Source of the DNA: Flavobacterium sp.
Lineage (GTDB): Bacteria > Bacteroidota > Bacteroidia > Flavobacteriales > Flavobacteriaceae
Direction of reading: 5' to 3'
NCBI GenBank assembly: GCA_005792865.1
Contig: SXQR01000060.1
Location: forward strand, 1 to 6,612
DNA: 6,612 nt
In this document: positions 1-5,648 of the stretch, in pieces
Numbering within the stretch: the stretch's first letter is position 1
How the letters are laid out: each line of letters starts with the position of its first letter
The notes under the pieces: model-generated
Told to the model about the DNA's origin: nothing
Seen by the model: the letters and a program-made list of their open reading frames with translations, nothing else
Database searches by the model: none
Made by a program: the position numbers and the translations under genes

Positions 1-1479
1 CAATTTTTCTTCGCTGACAAGTGCCGATTGCGAATAGATCTCCTCGGCCAGTGCTGCGGCGTTCATTGATTCGGCGCCGGCGGGCAGGAACTGCTTTGGT
101 GTCTGTTTGAGGTAGATGTCGATGGTTTGCTTGAAGACGTCGCGGTCCACATTGGCGTTGAAGTCCTTGTAGAATTCGCCGATGCCGGCCAGCAGGTTGT
201 TCTTTCGGTCGGTGAAAGCCTGTGCGCCGCGCGCGTCCATGGCCTGTTCGAGTTGGTAAAGCCTGTAGCCAACGGTGGTCAGCTCGGTATTGCGCAGGAA
301 CACCTCGCTAAAATAATCGCGGGCCAGGGCGTAAGGCGCGATTTCGGCGTATGCCTTGTCAAAATCAGCAAGCAGGTTGCCATACTGGGCCTGTTTGCCG
401 GCCTTGGCGACCTTTTGTTCAAATTCTTTCTCGTACTGGCGCTTGATGTTTACCGCACCCGATTTCTTGAGGCCCTTGGTCTCGCCGATCCATTTTTTCC
501 AGTAGTTGGCCACGCTCGCATATTTGGAAGCGTACTGGATCTTGATCGCATTGTCCTTGCGCATGTAGCCGTCCTGCACCTTGAGCGCGGCGTCCCGCAC
601 GGCAATCTTGGCCGGGTTGAGGTTGTTGATGACCTGCTCTACCGCGAAGGCAGGAAGGTATTCGGTGGTGCGGCCGGGATAACCCATGACCATTGTAAAA
701 TCATTTTCCTTGACTCCGGCGGTCGAAACCGGGAAATAATGTTTGGGCACGTACGGCACGTTGTCCTTTGAATATTCGGCGGGGCGGTTGTTCTTGTCGG
801 CATAGACGCGGAAAAGCGAAAAATCACCCGTATGCCTTGGCCACACCCAGTTATCGGTATCCGAACCAAACTTCCCAATGGAAGACGGCGGTGCGCCCAC
901 CAGGCGGATGTCCTTGAAGGTTTCGGTCACGAAAAGCAGGTATTGGTTGCCGTCAAAAAAGTTGCGTATCCTGTTCTCCTGCCAGGCTTCCTTGGCAAAT
1001 GAATTGGTGACCGACGAAATGTTCTCCTGGATTTTCTTCTGCTTGTCGGCTTCGGATGAGAGCGCTTCGGTGCCGGCGAGGACCTGCGCGGTCACATCCT
1101 CGATCTTGACCACAAAGGTCACGACGACGCCCGGGTTTGGAAGTTCCTCTGCCAGGCTCATGGCCCAGAATCCGTTGGTGATATAGTCCTTCTCTACCGA
1201 CGAGTGGCTCTGGATCTGGTCAAATCCGCAGTGGTGATTGGTGAGCAACAGGCCCTTTGGTGAAATCATCTCGCCGGTACAACCGCCGTTGAATTGCGGC
1301 ACCGCGTCCTTGATTCCGGGTTTGTTGGCATCGTAGATATCGGCGGCGCTGATTTTCATGCCCAGGTTTTTCATCTCGGTCTCGTTCATGCCCTTGAGCA
1401 GCGACGGGACCCACATGCCGCCCTGCTGGGCCTGCACCTGCACGATAAAAAGCAATAGCGCTAATCTTAGAATTCTCAT
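1..1479 (-). CDS. S46-family dipeptidyl-peptidase (DPP7/DPP11-like), secreted, 3' end outside window
   Basis: Serine exopeptidase of MEROPS family S46, which removes dipeptides from peptide N-termini in the periplasm or at the surface of Bacteroidota. The visible 493 residues run without a stop from ATG at 1479 to the window edge; family members are about 700-720 residues, so about 200 C-terminal residues are missing. Residues 1-17 form a signal peptide (MRILRLALLLFIV core, probable cleavage after VQA). GGMWVP follows at 20-25, as is typical for the mature N-terminus. GGCTGEMIS (65-73) and TNHHCG (80-85) carry the catalytic His, probably His83. DNWVWPRHTGDFS (209-221) carries the substrate-binding Asn/Trp and probable catalytic Asp219; the His-Asp spacing matches the characterised family enzymes. 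The catalytic Ser and the residue separating DPP7 (hydrophobic P1) from DPP11 (acidic P1) specificity lie outside the window, so the subtype is open. The start lies 4 bases after the waaA stop, suggesting one transcript and translational coupling. Confidence 0.93.
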   Translation of the reverse strand, partial: MRILRLALLLFIVQVQAQQGGMWVPSLLKGMNETEMKNLGMKISAADIYDANKPGIKDAVPQFNGGCTGEMISPKGLLLTNHHCGFDQIQSHSSVEKDYITNGFWAMSLAEELPNPGVVVTFVVKIEDVTAQVLAGTEALSSEADKQKKIQENISSVTNSFAKEAWQENRIRNFFDGNQYLLFVTETFKDIRLVGAPPSSIGKFGSDTDNWVWPRHTGDFSLFRVYADKNNRPAEYSKDNVPYVPKHYFPVSTAGVKENDFTMVMGYPGRTTEYLPAFAVEQVINNLNPAKIAVRDAALKVQDGYMRKDNAIKIQYASKYASVANYWKKWIGETKGLKKSGAVNIKRQYEKEFEQKVAKAGKQAQYGNLLADFDKAYAEIAPYALARDYFSEVFLRNTELTTVGYRLYQLEQAMDARGAQAFTDRKNNLLAGIGEFYKDFNANVDRDVFKQTIDIYLKQTPKQFLPAGAESMNAAALAEEIYSQSALVSEEKL

Positions 1480-1483
1480 ATGG

Positions 1484-2752
1484 TCAAATTAAATTAGTAT
1501 TTGAATGGGGTATGTCGCCGCGTTGCTCCAAATGTTTCATGATGGCGTCCACGGCCTTGGTGTTCATGGCGACGAAAGTGCCACAGATGCTTCCCTTTTC
1601 GGCACGGTAGCGCGAATCTGCCGCCAATTCCCCGAGGGCTTTTGCAAGTGACCCCGCATTGTTTACCGGTATGCAGCCGCCCAGCCGTACCAATGCCGAT
1701 GCCTCGGCAAAATGCGAGTAGTTGGGCCCGACGACCACCGGGATCCCAAACGCGGCCGGTTCCAGCACATTGTGCACGCCCGGGTTGCCAAAGCCGCCGC
1801 CCACGTATGCGATGTCGGCATAACTGTAGATCTTGGTCAGGATGCCGATGGTGTCGATGATGAAGATACGGAAATTTGAGAGCAATTTGCCCTGCATTTC
1901 CGAATACAATATCACCTCGTCAGGAAACGCGTCCTTCAAAAACCGGATTTGGTCCGGTTTGATGTTGTGCGGCGCAATCACGTAGCGCGTATCCGAAAGG
2001 TCTTCGCGTATCACGGGAACCAGGATTTCCTCGTCTTTAGGCCAGGTGCTGCCGGCCACGACCAAAAGCGACGCGCCCTTGAAATCATCGATGAACTCGA
2101 GGTTGTTGTCGCGCGCCAGGATGTCGGCCACCCGGTCAAAACGCGTATCGCCCGAAACCGTGACGTTTTTATTTCCTATCCGTTCCAGCAAGCCGCGCGA
2201 GGAATCGTTCTGCACAAAAAAATGCGTAAAGGCCCCAAGGGCGCGCCGGTAAAATCCGCCATACCATTTAAAGAAGGCCTGGTCCCCGCGGAATATCCCT
2301 GAAATGAGGAATGTCGGCACCCTGCGCAATTCCAGCTCGCGCAGGTAATTTGGCCAGTATTCGTATTTGATGAAAAACGCCATTTGCGGCCGCAGCGCCT
2401 TGATGAAACGGCGTGCATGGGCTGCAGTGTCCAGCGGAAGGTAAAGCGTGAGGTGCGCGACCTTGTTGTTTTTGCGGACCTCGTATCCCGAGGGCGAAAA
2501 GAAAGTCAGGATCAATTTGTGGTGCGGGAAGCGGGCGCGAATTTCCTCCATGACGGGAAGCCCCTGCTCGTATTCGCCCAGTGATGCGGCGTGGAACCAG
2601 ATCACCTGGTCATTTTTGCCTATTGCATCCTCCAGCCGGCGAAAAACATCCTTCCTTCCGTTCACGAACAGTTTCATCTTTGGGCTGAACAGGGCCAGGA
2701 TTTGCAAGGCAGCCGCCGCCGCCACGGTGATGAGGTTGTAGAGGAAGTACAT
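1484..2752 (-). CDS. waaA: 3-deoxy-D-manno-octulosonic acid (Kdo) transferase
   Basis: Transfers Kdo from CMP-Kdo to the lipid A precursor at the inner face of the cytoplasmic membrane, the first step of LPS core assembly (GT30 family, GT-B fold, also called KdtA). The 422-residue product has the usual family length. Residues 1-22 are a hydrophobic N-terminal anchor (YNLITVAAAAALQILALF). WFHAASLGEYEQG (52-64) contains the conserved HxxSxGE motif with probable catalytic base Glu60. FIKYEYWPN (127-135), SGIFRG (151-156), GDTRFDR (201-207) and GSTWP (234-238) are further family signatures. In the C-terminal nucleotide-sugar domain, VGGGFGNPGVHNVLEPAAF (317-335) followed by GIPVVVGP is the GT30 signature, and the loop binds CMP-Kdo. 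Whether it adds one or two Kdo units cannot be read from the sequence. The start at ATG 2752 places the membrane anchor correctly and sits just behind a promoter-like box. Its stop is 4 bases from the start of the S46 peptidase gene. Confidence 0.96.
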   Translation of the reverse strand: MYFLYNLITVAAAAALQILALFSPKMKLFVNGRKDVFRRLEDAIGKNDQVIWFHAASLGEYEQGLPVMEEIRARFPHHKLILTFFSPSGYEVRKNNKVAHLTLYLPLDTAAHARRFIKALRPQMAFFIKYEYWPNYLRELELRRVPTFLISGIFRGDQAFFKWYGGFYRRALGAFTHFFVQNDSSRGLLERIGNKNVTVSGDTRFDRVADILARDNNLEFIDDFKGASLLVVAGSTWPKDEEILVPVIREDLSDTRYVIAPHNIKPDQIRFLKDAFPDEVILYSEMQGKLLSNFRIFIIDTIGILTKIYSYADIAYVGGGFGNPGVHNVLEPAAFGIPVVVGPNYSHFAEASALVRLGGCIPVNNAGSLAKALGELAADSRYRAEKGSICGTFVAMNTKAVDAIMKHLEQRGDIPHSNTNLI

Positions 2753-2758
2753 TGGGCG

Positions 2759-2766
2759 CTAATTTA
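2759..2766 (-). promoter_or_regulatory. Candidate -7 box for waaA
   Basis: Read on the minus strand this is TAAATTAG, seven of eight positions matching the Bacteroidota -7 element TAnnTTTG. Only 6 bases separate it from the waaA ATG, so transcription would begin at or within a few bases of the start codon, giving a nearly leaderless mRNA. I see no TTG -33 element at the expected spacing, so this rests on the -7 match, the preceding CCTTCG shared with the opposite promoter, and position. Confidence 0.4.
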
Positions 2767-2868
2767 CGAAGGTTTTAAGTAAGGGTCATGCGTTTGCTTA
2801 TTAATAGGAAACTTTACAACCTGCAACTTAACAACCTGCAAACTTCTTAACACTTTCCTTCGTAAATT
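2761..2868. repeat. 12-bp perfect inverted repeat flanking the divergent promoter region
   Basis: AATTTACGAAGG at 2761-2772 is the exact reverse complement of CCTTCGTAAATT at 2857-2868. Each arm overlaps the promoter-like -7 box of the gene it faces (waaA leftward, the aminotransferase rightward), so the same CCTTCGTAAATT string precedes both genes in their own reading direction. With 84 bases between arms, this is more likely two copies of one promoter or operator motif in opposite orientation than a hairpin. Confidence 0.7.
2816..2841. repeat. Short tandem direct repeat ACAACCTGCAA x2
   Basis: ACAACCTGCAA occurs at 2816-2826 and again at 2831-2841, a 15-base period separated by CTTA. Similar CTT and TTA(A) bases flank both copies, so the likeness extends a little further. 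It lies in the middle of the waaA/aminotransferase divergent intergenic region, upstream of both candidate -7 boxes. It could be a regulator binding site or a small slipped-strand duplication; the sequence does not decide. Confidence 0.6.
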
Positions 2869-2870
2869 TG
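2863..2870 (+). promoter_or_regulatory. Candidate -7 box (TAAATTTG) for the aminotransferase-galE pair
   Basis: TAAATTTG matches the Bacteroidota -7 consensus TAnnTTTG at every fixed position. It ends 18 bases before the ATG at 2889, predicting a transcript leader of roughly a dozen bases, common in this phylum. No TTG -33 element is present at the usual 17-23 base spacing, so the upstream half is weak. The box also argues that the TTG at 2868, in frame with the aminotransferase, is not its start codon because it lies inside the promoter. Confidence 0.55.
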
Positions 2871-2888
2871 CCGCTCAATATTCTTCAG

Positions 2889-4019
2889 ATGAAAAAAATC
2901 CAGATGGTCGACCTCAAAGGCCAATACGATAAGATCCGCGAGACCGTGGACGCATCCATTGCGGAGGTACTTGAAAATACCGCCTACATCAACGGCCCGC
3001 GCGTGCATGCCTTCCAAAAGAAACTGGAGGACTATCTCGGCGTGAAACACGTGATCCCGTGCGCCAACGGCACCGATGCGCTCCAGATCGCCATGATGGG
3101 ACTGGGGCTCGAGCCAGGCGACGAGGTCATCACCGCCGATTTTACCTTCGCGGCCACGGTCGAGGTCATTGCGCTGCTCAGGCTGACGCCAGTCTTGGTC
3201 GATGTCGATGCAGACACCTTCAATATTTCCATTGAAGCCATCAAAAAAGCGATCACGCCCAGGACAAAGGCCATCGTGCCGGTCCATCTTTTTGGACAGG
3301 CCGCCAACATGGATGCGATCATGGAAATCGCACGGGAGCACAATCTTTTCGTGATTGAAGACAATGCGCAGGCGATTGGCGCGAATTACCGGCATAAGGA
3401 CGGATCCAAGGCCAAGGTCGGCTCCATCGGGCATGTCGCATCGACGTCGTTTTTCCCGTCAAAAAACCTGGGCTGCTACGGTGACGGCGGCGCCATTTTC
3501 ACCAATGACGATGCCCTGGCGCACACGCTTCGCGGGATCGTCAACCACGGCATGTATGAGCGGTACCACCACGATGTAGTGGGCGTCAATTCACGTTTGG
3601 ATAGCATCCAGGCCGCGGTGCTCGAGGCCAAACTTCCCCATCTCGACCAATATAATGAGGCACGTCAAAATGCCGCCCAAAAATATTCCGAGGCACTCGC
3701 CAACCATCCGGGAATCGTCCCGCCCGTCATCACCGGCGATCGCGACAGCCACGTTTTCCACCAATACACGCTCCGCATTACCGGCGGCGACCGCGACGGG
3801 CTCATGAAGCACCTGTTGGACAAGGGCATTCCGTGCGCGATCTATTACCCAATCCCGTTGCATGCGCAAAAGGCCTATCGCGACAGCCGATACCGCGAGG
3901 AAGATTTCCCCGTGACCAACCAATTGTGCCGCGAGGTGCTGTCCCTGCCCATGCACACCGAACTCGATGACGAACAAATTGCGTTCATCACGGCGTCGAT
4001 TCTCGAATATTTAAAGTAA
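2889..4019 (+). CDS. DegT/DnrJ/EryC1/StrS-family PLP-dependent sugar aminotransferase
   Basis: Fold-type I PLP enzyme that transaminates keto-sugar nucleotides, usually with glutamate as donor, to make amino sugars for surface polysaccharides or glycans. The product is 376 residues, normal for the family. Numbering from ATG 2889: VDLKGQY (7-13) is the usual N-terminus, NGTDAL (60-65) holds the PLP phosphate, EDNAQAIG (157-164) carries Asp158 for the pyridine nitrogen and Gln161, and FFPSKNLGCYGDGGA (188-202) contains the Schiff-base lysine Lys192. NSRLDSIQAA near 240 and YYPIPLHAQKAY near 325 are typical substrate-pocket segments. The FFPSKNLGCYGDGGA form resembles the WbpE/WlbC group acting on UDP-3-keto-glucuronate derivatives, but the expected partner dehydrogenase and acetyltransferase are absent here, so the substrate is unassigned. 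ATG 2889 is preferred over in-frame TTG 2868, which overlaps the promoter box. galE follows on the same strand after 105 bases. Confidence 0.93.
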   Translation: MKKIQMVDLKGQYDKIRETVDASIAEVLENTAYINGPRVHAFQKKLEDYLGVKHVIPCANGTDALQIAMMGLGLEPGDEVITADFTFAATVEVIALLRLTPVLVDVDADTFNISIEAIKKAITPRTKAIVPVHLFGQAANMDAIMEIAREHNLFVIEDNAQAIGANYRHKDGSKAKVGSIGHVASTSFFPSKNLGCYGDGGAIFTNDDALAHTLRGIVNHGMYERYHHDVVGVNSRLDSIQAAVLEAKLPHLDQYNEARQNAAQKYSEALANHPGIVPPVITGDRDSHVFHQYTLRITGGDRDGLMKHLLDKGIPCAIYYPIPLHAQKAYRDSRYREEDFPVTNQLCREVLSLPMHTELDDEQIAFITASILEYLK

Positions 4020-4021
4020 TT

Positions 4022-4095
4022 TGTAGCTGTTTCCCGCTCGCGCCTTAATCTCTCCGCTTCGCTGCGAGGATACCGGCTTGATCGGGGCTAGGGCA
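4022..4095 (+). repeat. Foldable intergenic element, possibly a dispersed flavobacterial repeat
   Basis: The 105-base gap between the aminotransferase and galE contains a block beginning TGTAGCTGTTTCCCGCT and ending ATCGGGGCTAGGGCAA. Its ends can pair: CCCG (4033-4036) with CGGG (4083-4086), and TAGC (4024-4027) with GCTA (4087-4090), leaving TGTTT bulged on the 5' side. An inner imperfect hairpin forms around CTCCGC/GCGAG (4052-4068). From memory, blocks with these same two ends and a variable middle recur between genes in Flavobacterium genomes; I cannot verify that here. It may act as a partial terminator or mRNA processing or stability element between the two genes. I see no coding potential and no promoter-like box for galE within it. 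Confidence 0.5.
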
Positions 4096-4124
4096 ATCCG
4101 TCAATAAACAAACCAATACCAGCC

Positions 4125-5138
4125 ATGAAGATATTAGTAACAGGGGGACTCGGATTCATCGGGTCGCACACCGTGGTCGAACTCCAAAACAAGGGTTTTG
4201 AGCCCGTCATCATCGACAATCTGTCCAATTCGTCCATCGATGTCCTGGACGGCATTGTCGCCATTACGGGAAAGAAACCCATTTTTGAGCAGATGGACCT
4301 GCGGGACAAGGCGGCCGTTTTGGATTTTTTCGCGCGGCATCCCGATATTACGGGCGTGATCCATTTCGCGGCATCGAAAGCCGTCGGCGAAAGCGTCGAG
4401 AACCCGCTCCTTTATTACGAAAACAACATCAACACGCTGGTTTACCTGTTGCAGGAACTGTCCAAAAAACCATCGGCACATTTCATTTTCAGCTCCTCTT
4501 GCACGGTTTACGGCCAGGCCGAGAAGATGCCCATCACAGAGGACGCATCGGTACAACCCGCCATGTCGCCCTACGGCAATACCAAACAGATCGGCGAGGA
4601 AATCATCAGCGATACCTGCAAGGTGACGCAGATCAATTCAATTTTGCTGCGTTACTTTAACCCGATCGGCGCTCACCCCACCGCTCACATTGGCGAATTG
4701 CCCATCGGTGTTCCGCAAAACCTGGTGCCCTTCATCACCCAGACGGGAATGGGGCTGCGGCAGGAACTCTCGGTTTTTGGCGACGATTACCCCACCCCAG
4801 ACGGAACGTGCATCCGCGACTACATCCATGTGGTGGATCTGGCCAAGGCACACGTAGTCGCCTTGCAGCGGCTGATCGAGGGCCGGAATTCAGAAAAGGT
4901 TGAGACCTTCAACGTGGGGACGGGAAAGGGTTCGTCGGTACTGGAAGTCATCAACGCCTTTGAGAATGTCAGCGGCAAAAAACTTCCGTACAAGATCGTC
5001 GGCCGCCGGGAAGGCGACATAACCTCGGCCTACGCCAATACTGACAAAGCCAACAATGTCCTGGGCTGGAAAGCCGAGTCAAGCCTTGAGGAATCGCTTG
5101 CAAGTGCGTGGAAGTGGGAGCAGAAAATCAGGGGATAG
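4125..5138 (+). CDS. galE: UDP-glucose 4-epimerase
   Basis: Interconverts UDP-glucose and UDP-galactose in the cytoplasm through a transient 4-keto intermediate on bound NAD (Leloir pathway, nucleotide-sugar supply for LPS and exopolysaccharide). The 337-residue product is about the length of E. coli GalE (338), and active-site positions align with an offset of one. It is an extended short-chain dehydrogenase/reductase with a Rossmann motif TGGLGFIGSH (6-15), Asp31 in IIDNLSNS for the NAD ribose, FAASKAVGES (81-90), and FSSSCTVYG (122-130) with catalytic Ser125. The YxxxK pair in SPYGNTK is Tyr150 and Lys154. RYFNPIGAHP and TCIRDYIHVVDLA are the usual substrate-domain motifs. Activity on N-acetylated UDP-sugars cannot be excluded from sequence. 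It probably shares the promoter upstream of the aminotransferase, since no clear -7 box lies in the preceding gap. Confidence 0.96.
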   Translation: MKILVTGGLGFIGSHTVVELQNKGFEPVIIDNLSNSSIDVLDGIVAITGKKPIFEQMDLRDKAAVLDFFARHPDITGVIHFAASKAVGESVENPLLYYENNINTLVYLLQELSKKPSAHFIFSSSCTVYGQAEKMPITEDASVQPAMSPYGNTKQIGEEIISDTCKVTQINSILLRYFNPIGAHPTAHIGELPIGVPQNLVPFITQTGMGLRQELSVFGDDYPTPDGTCIRDYIHVVDLAKAHVVALQRLIEGRNSEKVETFNVGTGKGSSVLEVINAFENVSGKKLPYKIVGRREGDITSAYANTDKANNVLGWKAESSLEESLASAWKWEQKIRG

Positions 5139-5168
5139 ACGAAATTATATATTATAAATTGGTGGGAG

Positions 5169-5194
5169 AGAAGCAATTAATTGAAATTGTTTCT
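5169..5194. terminator. Candidate bidirectional hairpin between convergent genes
   Basis: AGAAGCAATT (5169-5178) pairs with AATTGTTTCT (5185-5194) over ten positions with one G-U wobble, leaving the six-base loop AATTGA. It sits in the 60-base gap between the galE stop and the stop of the convergent membrane protein gene, the expected place for a terminator. The stem is AT-rich, and only a broken U run (GTCTTT) follows on the plus strand; none follows on the minus strand, so it is at best a weak intrinsic terminator. The remaining gap (5139-5168) is an AT-rich imperfect palindrome (TTATATATTATAA) followed by a purine run. Confidence 0.4.
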
Positions 5195-5198
5195 GTCT

Positions 5199-5627
5199 TT
5201 AAAGCGTGCCTTTTGAAATTTCTGCATTGTACTTTTCCTCATTGGGCATCAACGAAGCCATGTAAAGGATAATCGGAACGCCCAGGAACAGGTAGTCTGG
5301 AAGCACCATCAAAAATATGAAGGCGGCCGCTTCCAGAATGGCCCACCTGACCAGGTTCGCCCGTTGGTACAGTGCCAGTTTTTCTGCGGTGCTTTGCCCG
5401 GGATCAATGTTTTCAAGTAACTTCTTGTACATAAAGTGGCTTAATACCCCTGCGGCAATCGGAATGACCGCGTAGGTGAATTGTTCGGCGCCCATAGCGA
5501 TATTTGAAAGCTTCCTTAAAAGATCCCCGGCAAAAATATAGGCCATAAGTACGCCCGCGCAAAGCGCAAGGTGAATGATCTTGAGTGTCTTGAAATTTGA
5601 CCTGATCTCCTGATTTGCTGTCTTCAT
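5199..5627 (-). CDS. Conserved small integral membrane protein of unknown function, four predicted helices
   Basis: A 142-residue protein I cannot assign to a named family. Four hydrophobic segments are visible: about 15-34 (LKIIHLALCAGVLMAYIFAG), 50-67 (FTYAVIPIAAGVLSHFMY), 92-109 (LVRWAILEAAAFIFLMVL) and 111-127 (DYLFLGVPIILYMASLM). A charged stretch, KKLLENIDPGQSTAEKLALYQRA (68-90 region), joins helices 2 and 3. The polar N-terminus (MKTANQEIRSNFK) and C-terminus (PNEEKYNAEISKGTL) suggest both ends face the cytoplasm. There is no cleavable signal peptide and no catalytic motif. Proteins with this layout, including the YQxAxxxRWAxLE segment opening helix 3, appear from memory to be common and unannotated in Flavobacteriia. 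The start lies 21 bases after the fabD stop, so it is probably the second gene of a fabD transcript. A membrane-lipid link is inference from that context only. Confidence 0.85.
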   Translation of the reverse strand: MKTANQEIRSNFKTLKIIHLALCAGVLMAYIFAGDLLRKLSNIAMGAEQFTYAVIPIAAGVLSHFMYKKLLENIDPGQSTAEKLALYQRANLVRWAILEAAAFIFLMVLPDYLFLGVPIILYMASLMPNEEKYNAEISKGTL

Positions 5628-5648
5628 GTCGTTTTTTATGATCGATCG

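Noticed and set aside
127..771. 214-codon open frame on the plus strand, antisense to the S46 peptidase
   Set aside because: It mirrors the codon structure of the peptidase gene, whose opposite-strand frame carries clear catalytic motifs. The antisense protein shows no recognisable motif and no promoter; long antisense frames are expected in GC-richer genes.
2868..2888. Seven-residue N-terminal extension of the aminotransferase from a TTG codon
   Set aside because: TTG 2868 is inside the TAAATTTG promoter box, and the extension (PLNILQ) is not part of the family N-terminus. ATG 2889 gives the usual start before VDLKGQY.
2847..3434. 195-codon minus-strand frame antisense to the aminotransferase
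   Set aside because: It is the shadow of a gene with intact PLP motifs. Its start lies inside that gene and its end runs through the promoter region; no motif is visible.
4134..4556. 140-codon minus-strand frame antisense to galE
   Set aside because: It is opposite the highly conserved Rossmann region of galE, so its openness is explained by constraint on galE.
5640..5647. GATCGATC palindrome in the fabD/membrane-protein gap
   Set aside because: It is only eight bases, expected by chance in a 6.6-kb window, and there is no second copy or flanking symmetry to suggest an operator.
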